From the NCBI GenBank assembly GCA_013335935.1, contig JAAXUP010000006.1, positions 1-60,611 of the forward strand: DNA of 60,611 nucleotides, in the 5' to 3' direction. The notes under the pieces were generated by a model. It worked only from the letters and a program-made list of their open reading frames with translations. It did no database searches and was not told the origin of the DNA. Positions 28,357 through 38,115 of this stretch are shown in pieces. The DNA comes from Eubacteriaceae bacterium. Its GTDB lineage: Bacteria > Bacillota > Clostridia > Eubacteriales > Alkalibacteraceae. A program made the translations under genes and the position numbers. The stretch's first letter is position 1; each line of letters starts with the position of its first letter.

Positions 28357-29016
28357 TTGCTTACGCAACCACAAATTTTTGCAATCATAGAAGGAACAAT
28401 CAAAACCTTACAAATAACTTCTATTGCAATAGTAGCAGGTATCCTGTTGGGAATGATCATTGCCATAGGAAGGATCTCCAAAAATAAAGTCCTGAATGGA
28501 ATCACCTGGTTATATATCTGGTTCTTCCGAGGGACGCCATTGTTGATGCAGCTTTTTATGTTCTATTATATGCTGCCTTTATTTACTTTGGATATATTTG
28601 GAACAGCCGTCAGACTACCTGGGATGTTCCCGGCATTTGTTGCCTATTCCCTGAACTCTGCAGCTTATTTGTCGGAAATTTTCAGAGCAGGGATACTTTC
28701 CATAGACAAAGGGCAGATGGAAGCGTCGAAGGCATTGGGAATGAGTTATACCCAGGCCATGACAAAGATCATCATCCCTCAGGCTTACAGAAGGCTTATA
28801 CCACCAGTTGGCAATGAACTCATCGTTCTGCTTAAAGATACCTCCCTGGTAGCTTCCATTGGAATGTTTGATCTGCTAAGGACGGTAAATCAGATGACCA
28901 ATGCAACAGGCAGGTGGCAGTATTATCTCTATGCTGCGGCCATATATCTTTTTATGACATCCATCATTCAGGTAGCCTTTGGAAAAATCGAGAAGAAGTA
29001 TTCGGCGTATGAATAG
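28357..29016 (+). CDS. Amino-acid ABC transporter permease (HisM/GlnP family)
   Basis: 219 aa, about five membrane segments. The family start TLQITSIAIVAGILLGMIIAIGR and the coupling-loop (EAA) motif MEASKALGMSYTQAMTKIIIPQA (given in part: EASKALGMSYTQA, about 127-139) are visible. It starts at TTG after GAAAGGAAG. It lies between the binding protein and the ATPase gene, 12 bases from the latter. Confidence 0.93.
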   Translation: MLTQPQIFAIIEGTIKTLQITSIAIVAGILLGMIIAIGRISKNKVLNGITWLYIWFFRGTPLLMQLFMFYYMLPLFTLDIFGTAVRLPGMFPAFVAYSLNSAAYLSEIFRAGILSIDKGQMEASKALGMSYTQAMTKIIIPQAYRRLIPPVGNELIVLLKDTSLVASIGMFDLLRTVNQMTNATGRWQYYLYAAAIYLFMTSIIQVAFGKIEKKYSAYE

Positions 29017-29028
29017 GAGAACAAACCC

Positions 29029-29781
29029 ATGATAAAATTAGAACATGTATATAAGTCATTCGGAAAACTTGAGGTGCTGAAAGATATCAACCTTGAAGTC
29101 AAGCCGGGAGAGGTAGTATGCGTTATCGGACCCAGCGGCTCAGGGAAAAGCACCATGCTGCGATGTCTGAACCACTTGGAGCGGATAACAAGCGGCACGA
29201 TTTACATCGAGGGTGAAATCGCTGACCAGCGGGAGAACAATAAGGATGTCTTAAACATCTCTCAGGAGAAAGTTCAGGAGCTTTGTACGGAACTTGGAAT
29301 GGTATTTCAGCGTTTCAACTTATTTCCCCATCTCACGGCGTATGAAAACATTGCAATAGCCCCAAAAAACGTCAGAAAACAGAGCGATGCCGAAATCAAA
29401 GTGATTGCTGATGAACTGCTGGAGATGGTAGGCCTTGAGGATAAGAGGGATGAATATCCTTCGAGACTATCCGGAGGACAGCAGCAAAGGGTGGCCATTG
29501 CGAGAGCCCTTGCCATGAAACCGAAAATCATGCTTTTTGATGAACCGACATCAGCCCTTGACCCTGAATTGGTTGGGGAGGTTCTCGAGGTAATGAAGAA
29601 GCTTGCTAATGATGGAATGACCATGATCGTTGTGACCCATGAAATGGGTTTTGCGAAAGAGGTTGGGACAAGAGTGATATTTATGGATGAAGGCAGAATT
29701 ATCGAGGAGGGAGATCCCAGGGAGATATTTGACAATCCAAAGGAAATCCGGACGAAAGCATTTCTGAATAAAATATTATAA
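29029..29781 (+). CDS. Amino-acid ABC transporter ATP-binding protein (GlnQ family)
   Basis: 250 aa. Walker [10 protein letters not shown] (about 34-42), Q-loop [16 protein letters not shown] signature [16 protein letters not shown] and Walker [15 protein letters not shown], with the switch histidine in [12 protein letters not shown]. These match the polar amino-acid uptake group. It is the last gene of the three-gene operon. A short GCCGGGC inverted repeat (about 29789-29808) then a convergent gene follow. Confidence 0.95.
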   Translation: MIKLEHVYKSFGKLEVLKDINLEVKPGEVVCVIGPSGSGKSTMLRCLNHLERITSGTIYIEGEIADQRENNKDVLNISQEKVQELCTELGMVFQRFNLFPHLTAYENIAIAPKNVRKQSDAEIKVIADELLEMVGLEDKRDEYPSRLSGGQQQRVAIARALAMKPKIMLFDEPTSALDPELVGEVLEVMKKLANDGMTMIVVTHEMGFAKEVGTRVIFMDEGRIIEEGDPREIFDNPKEIRTKAFLNKIL

Positions 29782-29848
29782 TTAAATACAGCCGGGCGCA
29801 TGCCCGGCTGTATTCATGTCAAGTAAGGTTCTGTCAGTGGGGTAAGCT

Positions 29849-30736
29849 TCAATTGGTTTCAAGCACTTCCGATTTACTGCTGAAAAAGGTGCTCACATAA
29901 AGGGAGATGACAATGACGATTCCACCTGCATACTGCAGCAGAGTAAGTCGTTCGTTGAGGAAGAACCTTCCGGTCAGCATGGTGGTGACGGGAATAAAAT
30001 TCACAAAAAGTGTCGTCGTCAGCACTCCAAGGTTTTTCAAAGCATAAATATACATCAAAAAACCGGCAGCCGAGGAGAAAAGTCCAAGAAAGAGGATGTG
30101 GCCTAAGGTTCCAGGATAAATCGTGAATATTTTATCCCCATGGGAAAATAAAACAATGGGTAGCATGGTCAGAAAAGCAATCATCGACTGGTATGAGCTT
30201 ATGGCCAGACTGCTGTATTTTTTATAAAGAGGCTGGGTAAGGTAATTAAAAAGTATCCAGCATACGACTGCTCCAAAAATAAGGAGGATCCCTGAGGTGC
30301 TGGAAGCATCACTTTTTACACCTATGACCAGGATAACTCCCAGGAAGGATAATAGGACGCTGAATAGTCGCATTCCTGTCAGTTTGTTTTTGAAAAAGAC
30401 GACGTCGGTAAGCAGGGATAGCACAGGGATCATGCCGATGATAATAGAGGCTACGGAAGCGCTTGTAAGCTTGATTCCATTGCTCTCACATAAAAAATAC
30501 ATCGTATAGCCTACAAATGCCGAAGTGAAAAGTTTGGGCAGATCACAAAATTCCAACTTGGAATTTTGGTCGGTAATTTTTAAAAGCGTAAAGAGTACAA
30601 CCGCGGATATGGCAAATCGATAAAGGATAAGCACCTCTGGAGGGATCATTCCCACAAGAAATTTCGTGCTGACATAGGACAAGCCCCAAATGATGGTAGT
30701 AAACGTTGCTCCTGCAAAAGATAATTGTCGGTTCAT
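29849..30736 (-). CDS. EamA/DMT-family membrane transporter
   Basis: 295 aa with about ten hydrophobic segments in two EamA repeats (about 5-140 and 150-285). The start motif FAGATFTTIIWGLSYVSTKF and the repeat-end ALKNLGVLTTTLFVNFIPV are typical. It is likely an exporter of amino acids or other small metabolites; the substrate is not inferable. It is convergent with the amino-acid ABC operon, which hints at an amino-acid link but does not show one. Confidence 0.9.
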   Translation of the reverse strand: MNRQLSFAGATFTTIIWGLSYVSTKFLVGMIPPEVLILYRFAISAVVLFTLLKITDQNSKLEFCDLPKLFTSAFVGYTMYFLCESNGIKLTSASVASIIIGMIPVLSLLTDVVFFKNKLTGMRLFSVLLSFLGVILVIGVKSDASSTSGILLIFGAVVCWILFNYLTQPLYKKYSSLAISSYQSMIAFLTMLPIVLFSHGDKIFTIYPGTLGHILFLGLFSSAAGFLMYIYALKNLGVLTTTLFVNFIPVTTMLTGRFFLNERLTLLQYAGGIVIVISLYVSTFFSSKSEVLETN

Positions 30737-30921
30737 AGCATTGATTCCTTCCGAATAGTGATATGTAACATAGTATATTATACCAGAATGTGAAAAATAA
30801 ATATATTCTGCTTAAAATTCAGATTAAAATGATATTCCTTGGGTATCATAATAGAGTATCAGACAGGTAGTTTAGTAAGGAATGGTACAACATATAATAA
30901 AAATTAAAGGAGGCGTTTCAA

Positions 30922-31083
30922 ATGCAAAAGTATGAATGCGTGATATGTGGTTATGTTTACGATCCTGTAGAGGGAGATCCAGACAATGGCGTTAACCCGG
31001 GAACAGCATTTGAAGATATACCTGAGGATTGGGTATGTCCTTTATGTGGAGCAAGCAAAAGTGATTTTCAGCCAGTCGAGTAA
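30922..31083 (+). CDS. Rubredoxin
   Basis: 53-aa one-iron electron carrier. The two CxxCG knuckles, [12 protein letters not shown] and [13 protein letters not shown], supply the four iron ligands; the spacer [18 protein letters not shown] is family-standard. AAAGGAGGCG precedes the ATG. It is monocistronic, ending in a clear terminator. It typically serves oxygen and peroxide defence or other low-potential reactions in anaerobes. Confidence 0.97.
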   Translation: MQKYECVICGYVYDPVEGDPDNGVNPGTAFEDIPEDWVCPLCGASKSDFQPVE

Positions 31084-31095
31084 CATAAGGCCAAG

Positions 31096-31119
31096 CCCCT
31101 TGAATTAGGGGTTTTTTTT
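31096..31119 (+). terminator. Terminator after rubredoxin
   Basis: CCCCT-tgaatt-AGGGG followed by eight Ts. Confidence 0.9.
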
Positions 31120-31186
31120 ATGCCCTGAAAATTGTATAATAAAGTGTTGAATCTAAATGAAAAATTATTTTTAGAAGGATGATGTT

Positions 31187-32038
31187 ATGAAGGTTATAAA
31201 CACTGATAAGATAAAGAAAGCGATATACGATGCAATTCTAGAAATCAACTGTATTCTATCCAGCGATGTAAGTACCTGCATCAATGAGGGATTAAGGGTG
31301 GAAGAATCTGATATAGGCAGGGACATTCTTGAGAAAATCTTAGAAAACAATGCTATAGCAAAAAGCAAAAGGATTCCTATTTGTCAGGATACGGGTATGG
31401 TGGTCATATTCGCTGAAATCGGACAGTATGTGAGTATAGAAGGAGATAGTATTACAAAGGTCATCAATGATGCCGTAAGGGAAGCTTATCGAGACGGGTA
31501 TTTCAGGAAGTCTGTCGTAAGTGATCCTATTGAACGGATAAATACTGGAGACAATACACCGGCAGTGATTTATTATGATATTAAAGAGGGTTCCGATATA
31601 AAAATCCAGCTTACCGCCAAAGGATTCGGAAGCGAGAATATGAGCGCTTTGAAAATGCTGAAACCTTCTGATGGCATTGAAGGAGTAATAGAATTCGTAA
31701 AGGATACGGTTTACAACGCTGGACCGAATGCTTGCCCGCCTATGTTTGTGGGAGTGGGAATAGGGGGGACAATGGATAAATGTGCTCAACTTTCCAAAAA
31801 AGCGCTCCTTCGGGATATGGACAGCGCAAATGAAAAGCTCATATATTCCCAGCTTGAGTCACAGCTCATGGAATTACTTAATAAAGCAGGCATTGGACCC
31901 ATGGGTCTGGGTGGAACCACTACCGTCCTGGGGGTAAATATTGAAACTTATCCAACTCACATCGCCGGATTACCAGTTGCAGTCAATATATGCTGCCATG
32001 TCAACAGGCATAAAACAATCGTAATTAAAGGAGAATAA
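31187..32038 (+). CDS. Class I fumarate hydratase, alpha subunit (TtdA/FumA-N type)
   Basis: 283 aa; the N-terminal catalytic part of an oxygen-sensitive [4Fe-4S] hydro-lyase, interconverting fumarate and malate. Cluster cysteines are expected in CQDTGMV (about 64), GPNACPPMFVG (about 182) and the C-terminal VNICCHVN. MDKCAQLSKKALLR is also family-typical. The beta subunit follows one base after its stop. L-tartrate dehydratase is the main alternative; the motifs do not separate the two. Confidence 0.92.
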   Translation: MKVINTDKIKKAIYDAILEINCILSSDVSTCINEGLRVEESDIGRDILEKILENNAIAKSKRIPICQDTGMVVIFAEIGQYVSIEGDSITKVINDAVREAYRDGYFRKSVVSDPIERINTGDNTPAVIYYDIKEGSDIKIQLTAKGFGSENMSALKMLKPSDGIEGVIEFVKDTVYNAGPNACPPMFVGVGIGGTMDKCAQLSKKALLRDMDSANEKLIYSQLESQLMELLNKAGIGPMGLGGTTTVLGVNIETYPTHIAGLPVAVNICCHVNRHKTIVIKGE

Positions 32039-32039
32039 A

Positions 32040-32594
32040 ATGAAAGAAACTTCTATCAATTTACCATTGAATGATGATATTATAAAAGAGCTGAAAGCTG
32101 GTGACAAAGTGCTTTTAAACGGTATTGTTTATACTGGCAGAGATGCGGCACATAAGAGAATGATAGAAGATCTGAAAACCAAAGGACAGCTTCCTGTTGA
32201 TTTAAAAGGACAAACTATTTATTATGTGGGGCCATGTCCTGCTAAACCTGGAGATGTGATCGGCTCAGCAGGGCCTACGACTTCTGGCAGGATGGACAAG
32301 TACGCGCCTGTACTCCTTGATTTGGGTCTAAAGGGAATGATTGGCAAGGGGAAACGTGATCACAAGGTGATACAAGCCATGATGACCAATAAGGCGGTCT
32401 ATTTCGGGGCAATCGGTGGAGCTGGTGCCCTCCTGAAAGAAAGTATCAAATCCTGTGAAGTTATAGCCTACGAAGATCTGGGGCCTGAAGCGATCATGAA
32501 ACTTGTTGTAGAGGATTTTCCAGTTACGGTGATCATTGACTCAAAAGGCAATAACCTGTACGAAACAGAATATTTAAAATATCAAAAAAAATGA
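32040..32594 (+). CDS. Class I fumarate hydratase, beta subunit (TtdB/FumA-C type)
   Basis: 184 aa; partner of the alpha subunit. YTGRDAAHKRM, YVGPCPAKPG and GPTTSGRMDKYAPVLLD are conserved swivel-domain motifs. GKGKRDHKV and GGAGALL lie nearby. It is coupled to the alpha gene by a one-base gap. The two subunits split what is one chain in E. coli FumA/FumB, as in many anaerobes and archaea. Confidence 0.93.
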   Translation: MKETSINLPLNDDIIKELKAGDKVLLNGIVYTGRDAAHKRMIEDLKTKGQLPVDLKGQTIYYVGPCPAKPGDVIGSAGPTTSGRMDKYAPVLLDLGLKGMIGKGKRDHKVIQAMMTNKAVYFGAIGGAGALLKESIKSCEVIAYEDLGPEAIMKLVVEDFPVTVIIDSKGNNLYETEYLKYQKK

Positions 32595-32606
32595 TGGGGG
32601 ACAAAT

Positions 32607-33116
32607 ATGGCAGTTAAAGCGAAAGAAATTAATAAAAGGAATCCAGTCACCTATAAGCAGATGCTTTTACTTTTTGGAGTGCTGATAGCTTTTGATGTTA
32701 TTTACCGAATGGGGTACACAAAATTAAGTGAAGCGGCACAAATCTTCGTATCTGTATTTTCAATAGCGTTAAGCTTAACGTTCATGTTTTTTTCACTTAA
32801 AAAAATAATACCGAGATATGAGATGATGGTAGCGGACAACAGTTTTGTCATCTACAAAACCATGTTTTTTAAACCCAAAATGATTGCAGCTGTTCCATTG
32901 GAAAAAATCACGGATGTGAGCCAGAAATATGAAAAAACTTCCTGGGAAGGAAGAAAGTCAGACTATACGTTATATGGAATCAAGGACAAGATTACTTATG
33001 TGGTAGAGTACAAAGCAGGAGATAATAAGGCGAACCTGATTATCCAGGCAACGAAAAAATTTACAGATAAGCTTGAAAAGAGTGTTGTAAAGAAATCTGG
33101 CAATGAGAGCCGATAA
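32607..33116 (+). CDS. Unknown membrane protein with two N-terminal segments and a PH-like domain
   Basis: 169 aa, function not recognised. Two membrane segments (about 19-37 and 45-64) precede a soluble part that reads like a bacterial PH domain (YEMMVADNSFVIYKTMFFKPK, split here as YEMMVADNS and FVIYKTMFF; IAAVPLEKITDVSQ). It lies 12 bases after the fumarase beta gene with GGGGGAC as ribosome binding site, so it is cotranscribed, but there is no evident functional link. Confidence 0.8.
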   Translation: MAVKAKEINKRNPVTYKQMLLLFGVLIAFDVIYRMGYTKLSEAAQIFVSVFSIALSLTFMFFSLKKIIPRYEMMVADNSFVIYKTMFFKPKMIAAVPLEKITDVSQKYEKTSWEGRKSDYTLYGIKDKITYVVEYKAGDNKANLIIQATKKFTDKLEKSVVKKSGNESR

Positions 33117-33127
33117 AAAGAGAAATA

Positions 33128-33161
33128 ATAAGAGGCCACTTCATTTTGAGTAGCCTCTTAT
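33128..33161. terminator. Bidirectional terminator
   Basis: ATAAGAGGC (33128-33136)/GCCTCTTAT (33153-33161) between two convergent genes. Confidence 0.75.
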
Positions 33162-33164
33162 CGC

Positions 33165-33494
33165 TTATATAAGGGAGTCAATTAAAGATATATAATCAGG
33201 CTTGCTTTTGGCGCCTACTTCTCTTTTAACTTCTTCACCGTTCTTAAAAAATAACACGGTAGGAATGCTCATAACTCTGTATTTCATGGCAAGTGCTCTG
33301 TTCTCATCTACATTTAATTTCGCTATTTTAGCGACGCCTTCAAATTCATTCCCCAATTCGTCGACAATCGGAAGAACCATCTGACATGGTCCGCACCATT
33401 CTGCCCAAAAATCTACCATAACCGGCAATTTTGAGTTAAGCACCTCGTTTTCAAAATTCGTTTCATCAAGAATTACTACATGTTGATCTGCCAT
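33165..33494 (-). CDS. trxA: Thioredoxin
   Basis: 109-aa thioredoxin with active site WAEWCGPCQMVLP (CGPC about 34-37), the cis-proline loop SIPTVLFFKNGEE, and the usual beta-alpha pattern. It starts at ATG after GAAAGGAG. It lies alone, convergent with the PH-like gene and divergent from the decarboxylase. Reductase partners are not in this window. Confidence 0.95.
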   Translation of the reverse strand: MADQHVVILDETNFENEVLNSKLPVMVDFWAEWCGPCQMVLPIVDELGNEFEGVAKIAKLNVDENRALAMKYRVMSIPTVLFFKNGEEVKREVGAKSKPDYISLIDSLI

Positions 33495-33653
33495 AGTCCA
33501 GACTCCTTTCAGTATACTAATATGTTGATACCCCAGAAAAGGATCGATAATCAGCTAATTATGATTCTCCCTGCGCAGGAATTTATTATAACATATGTTC
33601 AGCCCGATATTAATAATAATTATTATATGGTAAAATAAATCCTGGAGGGCAAA

Positions 33654-35072
33654 ATGGATAAGAAAATTTTCAATGCAGTTTTTCAGGAAAAAAAGAATAT
33701 CAAATTTCATATGCCAGGACATAAGGGAAGAAACTTTTCGGGAGCCGGATGGGAAAACTTTGATACCACTGAACTTCAGGGTACAGACAACCTTAGGGAG
33801 CCCAAAGGAGTAATTCATGAAGTCCTTCATGATATTGCACAAATTTACCATGCGGATAGAAGTTTGATCAGCGTAAATGGAGCAACTGCGGGAATCATGG
33901 CAGGAATCATGGGAACCATCAGCCCTGGGGAGAAACTGATCGTACCGAGAAATTCTCATACAAGTGTCCATAATGCCCTTTACTATGGACGAATATCCCC
34001 GGTTTTTATTGAACCTGTTTATGACAAATTGGGATATCCGGTTTCCATAGACCCACTAGATATTGAGAAGGCTTTTCGGGAAAATGAAAATGTAAAAGGT
34101 ATCATGATAACTAATCCAACGTATTATGGCACCTGCTGCGATATCCATCATATAAAGGAATTATGCCGCAGATACCGTGCCGCACTCATCATTGATGAAG
34201 CCCATGGTGCCCATCTGGAATTTAACAGCAGTTATCCTGTCTCGGGGCTGGAAGCCGGTGGTGATGTGGTCATACAGAGCACCCATAAAATTCTTTCGTC
34301 TCTTAATCAGGGTGCTCTTGTTCACATAAAAAATGATCTGACGCATGGAAGCAGGATCACGGCTCATTTAAACCGACTTCAGACCAGCAGCCCTTCCTAT
34401 CCCATTATGATTTCTGTTGAGAGCTCGGTGAAATGGATGTACGAACACGGGAAGATGCTTCTGGATGACCTTTCCCGTTATTATGACCGTGTGGAAGAAG
34501 AACTTAAGTTCACAGGAATCAATATGATGGCTGACCGCCTAAAGGACATGGATACTGTCCAGGATTTTGATAAAAGCAAGCTTTGGTTAGATGTAGGCTG
34601 TTTACAGAAAGCAGGGATCGATGCCGGAAGAGAACTCCTGGAAACGTATCATATACAGGTGGAAATATACGATGGAAGAACAGTACTTGCCATGATGGGT
34701 GCCGGCACGAAGTCAGAAGATGTGGAAGCTCTCATAACTGCGCTGAAGGCATTGGATTTAAAGGCTAAGCGACAGGGGAACATGCCCATGTCAAAAAATA
34801 AAACCACAGTAAAATTCCCGGGCATCCCTGGTAAAATCATGGAACCATGGGAAGCGGATTCCCTGGCTAAAAGCAAATGCAAACTGGAAGCCAGTCTGGG
34901 AAAAGTATCCGGAGGGTATATCATTCCGTATCCCCCAGGAGTGCCTGTATTGATCCCTGGTGAACTTATTTGCCGGGATGTGATCGAACATATAAAATCC
35001 CTGGCGCCTGGCTCGGTAATTGGTCTGGACGAAATGGATAGAATAGAAATCATTGGGGGAGAAGCCATATGA
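33654..35072 (+). CDS. Orn/Lys/Arg decarboxylase-family PLP enzyme
   Basis: 472 aa; smaller than the enterobacterial acid-stress enzymes and lacking their N-terminal wing domain, like the B. subtilis SpeA/YaaO group. The start region IKFHMPGHKGRNFSG, the active-site DEAHGAHLEF and PLP-lysine STHKILSSLNQGA (Lys about 221) are visible, with the C-terminal GGYIIPYPPGVPVLIPGE domain. It probably makes a polyamine precursor from arginine, lysine or ornithine. It overlaps tmk by 4 bases, an arrangement common in clostridia. Confidence 0.93.
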   Translation: MDKKIFNAVFQEKKNIKFHMPGHKGRNFSGAGWENFDTTELQGTDNLREPKGVIHEVLHDIAQIYHADRSLISVNGATAGIMAGIMGTISPGEKLIVPRNSHTSVHNALYYGRISPVFIEPVYDKLGYPVSIDPLDIEKAFRENENVKGIMITNPTYYGTCCDIHHIKELCRRYRAALIIDEAHGAHLEFNSSYPVSGLEAGGDVVIQSTHKILSSLNQGALVHIKNDLTHGSRITAHLNRLQTSSPSYPIMISVESSVKWMYEHGKMLLDDLSRYYDRVEEELKFTGINMMADRLKDMDTVQDFDKSKLWLDVGCLQKAGIDAGRELLETYHIQVEIYDGRTVLAMMGAGTKSEDVEALITALKALDLKAKRQGNMPMSKNKTTVKFPGIPGKIMEPWEADSLAKSKCKLEASLGKVSGGYIIPYPPGVPVLIPGELICRDVIEHIKSLAPGSVIGLDEMDRIEIIGGEAI

Positions 35073-35752
35073 ATAAGGTCAAATTGATTGTGATAGAAGG
35101 TCTGGACGGCAGCGGAAAGGAGACTCAAAGCAGACTCCTTTATGAAAGATTGCAGACCGAAGGGAAAAAAATCAAACGGATATCCTACCCAAGGTACGAG
35201 ATGGAAAGTTCGACACTGGTCAAGATGTATTTAAGGGGTGATTTTGGCGAAAACCCTGATGAGGTAAGTCCTTATATCTCTTCCACATTTTTTGCCGCGG
35301 ACAGGTATGCATCTTATAAAACTGAATTGGAAGACTTTTACCAGGAAGGCGGCCTGGTGCTTGCTGACCGTTATACGACCTCCAATATGGTTCATCAAGG
35401 GGGTAAAATCCGGGATAGTGAAGAAAGAAACAGATATCTGGAATGGCTATGGGATCTTGAATACAGAATCTACGGGATACCCATTCCTGATTTGGTGTTT
35501 TTTCTTGATGTCCCATTGAAATACAGTTTGGAGCGGATCAAGGAAAGAAAGAATAAGATCACAGATTCTGACGAAAAGGACATCCACGAAAACAGTGAGA
35601 CTCATCTGCGTAATTCTTATGTGACAGCAAAGCTGCTGTCTGAAAAATACCGATGGATTAAAATCGATTGTTTGACTAATGGGTGCTTAAAAAGCATTGA
35701 AAATATTAATGAAGAGATACTGGATATCCTTCATGAAAAAATGATTAAGTGA
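35069..35752 (+). CDS. tmk: Thymidylate kinase
   Basis: 227 aa dTMP kinase. P-loop EGLDGSGKETQS (about 8-19), the DR motif VLADRYTTSNMVHQ and FFLDVPLKYSLERI are visible. It is slightly longer than the common 205-215 aa type and has Lys-Glu in the P-loop tail (GSGKETQ) where most have T/S, a pattern seen in a clostridial subgroup. It is coupled to the upstream decarboxylase and followed 9 bases later by holB. Confidence 0.94.
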   Translation: MNKVKLIVIEGLDGSGKETQSRLLYERLQTEGKKIKRISYPRYEMESSTLVKMYLRGDFGENPDEVSPYISSTFFAADRYASYKTELEDFYQEGGLVLADRYTTSNMVHQGGKIRDSEERNRYLEWLWDLEYRIYGIPIPDLVFFLDVPLKYSLERIKERKNKITDSDEKDIHENSETHLRNSYVTAKLLSEKYRWIKIDCLTNGCLKSIENINEEILDILHEKMIK

Positions 35753-35761
35753 GGAAATATC

Positions 35762-36703
35762 GTGTTTGATAATATCCATGGGAATGAACTGAATAAAGAG
35801 ATACTGAAGAATATGATCAATGAGAGAAAGTACGGCCATGCTTATCTTTTTTCAGGACCTAAAGGCACTCAAAAGCGAAAAATAGCGATTGAGTTTATCA
35901 AGGGAATTTTCTGCCTGTCTGAAGGGGAGAGACCCTGCCATGTTTGCAGTCAGTGCCATAAGATCGAAAGTGGAAATCATCCGGACTTTCATGAAATTCG
36001 ACCAGAAGATGAAAATATAAAGATACAGCAAATACGGGATATGCAAAAAAGCATGATGATCAAGCCTTATGAGGGGGATAAGAAAGTCTATCTTGTAAAC
36101 AGCTGCGAGTCCATGGGAGTGCCTGCTCAGAATTCTCTCCTGAAAATTCTTGAAGAACCATCCGGCAGCACAATGGTGATCCTGGTAGCCAACAGTAAAA
36201 AAAGCATATTGCCAACGATTCTCTCAAGATGCCAGATCCTAAACTTCAACCCACTGGCTAAAGCGTCTTTTGTTACGATCATGACTGATGAGTATGGCAC
36301 GGATGCCGATGAAGCCGACCTTCTTTTTCAGCTTACTCAGGGAAGAATCGATGAAGCAGGAAAAATGATCCGCTACCCGGAAAAGAAAAATGAATACCGC
36401 ATAATAGAGGAGCATTTGGATCTGCTTCGAAAAGGGAACGTAGAGAAGATATTTGATATCACAAAAATGGCAAAAGAGAAGGGGATAGACGATATAAAGC
36501 TTACGGATTATCTTCTGATCTATTTTAGAAATATCCTGATTAATAAGGCATTAAAAGTTGAGAATTATGACGAAGATTGTCTAACTATTCCAGAAATAAA
36601 TGATATAATAGAGCGTATAATCGATATTCAGTCGAATACAAAGATTAATGTGAACATGCAGTTGCAGGTGGAAAGCTTGCTCTTGAAGATACAGGAGGAA
36701 TAA
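35762..36703 (+). CDS. holB: DNA polymerase III delta' subunit
   Basis: 313 aa clamp-loader subunit. The N-terminal AAA+ fold starts GHAYLFSGPKGTQKRKIA, a P-loop lacking the usual GKT, as expected for the non-hydrolysing delta'. Zinc cysteines lie in CHVCSQCHK with a fourth Cys just upstream; SGNHPDFHEI and the sensor-like NSLLKILEEPS follow. It starts at GTG after GAGGAAATATC. The tmk-holB-ricT order is conserved in Firmicutes. Confidence 0.94.
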   Translation: MFDNIHGNELNKEILKNMINERKYGHAYLFSGPKGTQKRKIAIEFIKGIFCLSEGERPCHVCSQCHKIESGNHPDFHEIRPEDENIKIQQIRDMQKSMMIKPYEGDKKVYLVNSCESMGVPAQNSLLKILEEPSGSTMVILVANSKKSILPTILSRCQILNFNPLAKASFVTIMTDEYGTDADEADLLFQLTQGRIDEAGKMIRYPEKKNEYRIIEEHLDLLRKGNVEKIFDITKMAKEKGIDDIKLTDYLLIYFRNILINKALKVENYDEDCLTIPEINDIIERIIDIQSNTKINVNMQLQVESLLLKIQEE

Positions 36704-36704
36704 A

Positions 36705-37610
36705 ATGGTCAAGGTAGTAGGTGTGAGGTTTAAGAAGGCGGGGAAGATATATTATTTTGATCCCCATAACCTGGAAGTAGATAAAGGCGACAACGTCATT
36801 GTTGAGACCGCCAGAGGAATGGAGTACGGTCATATTGTACTGGGTACAAAGTTTGTGACCGATGAGGAGATCGTTTCTCCCATAAAGCCTGTCATCAGAA
36901 AGGCTACTCAGAAGGATGACAAAGTATATGAAAAAAACAAAGAAAAAGAAATAAAAGCACTGGAGATATGCAAGGAAAAGGTCGAGAAGCATGAACTGGA
37001 TATGAAGCTGATCGATGTGGAGTATACCTTCGATAATAATAAGGTCATCTTCTATTTCACAGCTGAAGGCAGAGTTGATTTCCGGGAACTGGTAAAAGAC
37101 CTTGCTTCCGTATTTAAAATCAGGATCGAACTCAGACAGATCGGCGTAAGGGATGAAGCAAAAATGCTTGGTGGATTAGGTCCCTGCGGAATACCTCTTT
37201 GCTGTTCGAAATGGTTAGGCGATTTCCAGCCGGTTTCTATAAAAATGGCAAAAGAGCAAAACCTGTCGCTGAATCCCACTAAAATTTCAGGGATCTGTGG
37301 CAGACTCCTTTGCTGCCTGAAATACGAACAGGATTTTTATGAAGCAATAGGGAAAAAACTCCCTCATGAAGGACAGCTGGTTACTGTTACAGATGGTAAA
37401 GGGATCGTCTTTAAGGTGAACGCTCTTAGAGAAACCGTTACCGTTAAACTGGAAGGGGACGATGCGGTCTTAAAAGAATATCACCTGGAAGACATTAAAG
37501 TCGAACGTTCCGGCTGCGGGAAAAACTGTCCAAAGAAAACGCCAGAAGTTGCTTTCAAGGAACCCCTTTCCCCAGAGCAGAAGAAAGAGCTTAAAAGTTT
37601 AGAGGAATAG
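36705..37610 (+). CDS. ricT: RicT/PSP1 (YaaT) family protein
   Basis: 301 aa. PSP1 C-terminal domain; in B. subtilis RicT joins RicA and RicF in an Fe-S-bearing complex that affects RNase Y processing and development. Conserved cysteines are clear: GPCGIPLCCSKW and CGRLLCCLKYEQ (about 165-205), matching the Fe-S ligand set. The C-terminus has another cysteine pair, CGKNCPKK, less usual. It starts one base after holB. Confidence 0.94.
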   Translation: MVKVVGVRFKKAGKIYYFDPHNLEVDKGDNVIVETARGMEYGHIVLGTKFVTDEEIVSPIKPVIRKATQKDDKVYEKNKEKEIKALEICKEKVEKHELDMKLIDVEYTFDNNKVIFYFTAEGRVDFRELVKDLASVFKIRIELRQIGVRDEAKMLGGLGPCGIPLCCSKWLGDFQPVSIKMAKEQNLSLNPTKISGICGRLLCCLKYEQDFYEAIGKKLPHEGQLVTVTDGKGIVFKVNALRETVTVKLEGDDAVLKEYHLEDIKVERSGCGKNCPKKTPEVAFKEPLSPEQKKELKSLEE

Positions 37611-37682
37611 CCTTTAAAAAAATGTTTTATTGTTGCCAGGTTTATTATATAATGGTTTTGTCAAATCAATAACAATACGTAG

Positions 37683-37865
<183 letters not shown>

Positions 37866-37877
37866 GAAATGCGAAAG

Positions 37878-37900
37878 ACCTCTGAATAGAGGTTTTTTTT
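37878..37900 (+). terminator. Terminator after ferredoxin
   Basis: ACCTCT-gaat-AGAGGT followed by TTTTTTT. Confidence 0.88.
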
Positions 37901-38110
37901 ATGCAAGGAAAATTCGACTAGCTTGCTGGGGTCCAAATTTTCCTTGCATATGAGAACAAATGACGAAGGTATTTGTTTGAATGCCGACAGGAAAATTCGA
38001 CTAGCTCGCTGGGGTCCAAATTTTCCTTGCATATGAGAACAATGGCGAAGGTATTGTTCGAATGTAGTGCAAGGAAAGTTCGAATGCCGCAGGAAAGTTC
38101 GACTAGCTCG
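37901..38110 (+). repeat. Dispersed double-hairpin repeat, tandem copies 2 and 3 plus a fragment
   Basis: Hairpin B1: 14-bp perfect stem ATGCAAGGAAAATT (37901-37914)/AATTTTCCTTGCAT (37936-37949), 21-base loop. Hairpin A1: AACAAAT (37955-37961)/ATTTGTT (37971-37977), loop GACGAAGGT. B2: GGAAAATT (37990-37997)/AATTTTCC (38019-38026). A2: GAACAAT (38037-38043)/ATTGTTC (38053-38059), loop GGCGAAGGT. A broken third B copy spans about 38069-38110. B loops contain GACTAGCTCGCTGGGGTCC (one base differs in B1). Confidence 0.88.
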
Positions 38111-38115
38111 AAATC

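Noticed and set aside
37901-38110. Possible CRISPR array
   Set aside because: Only two and a half repeat units, each an internally paired hairpin pair, with no regular unique spacers and no cas genes.
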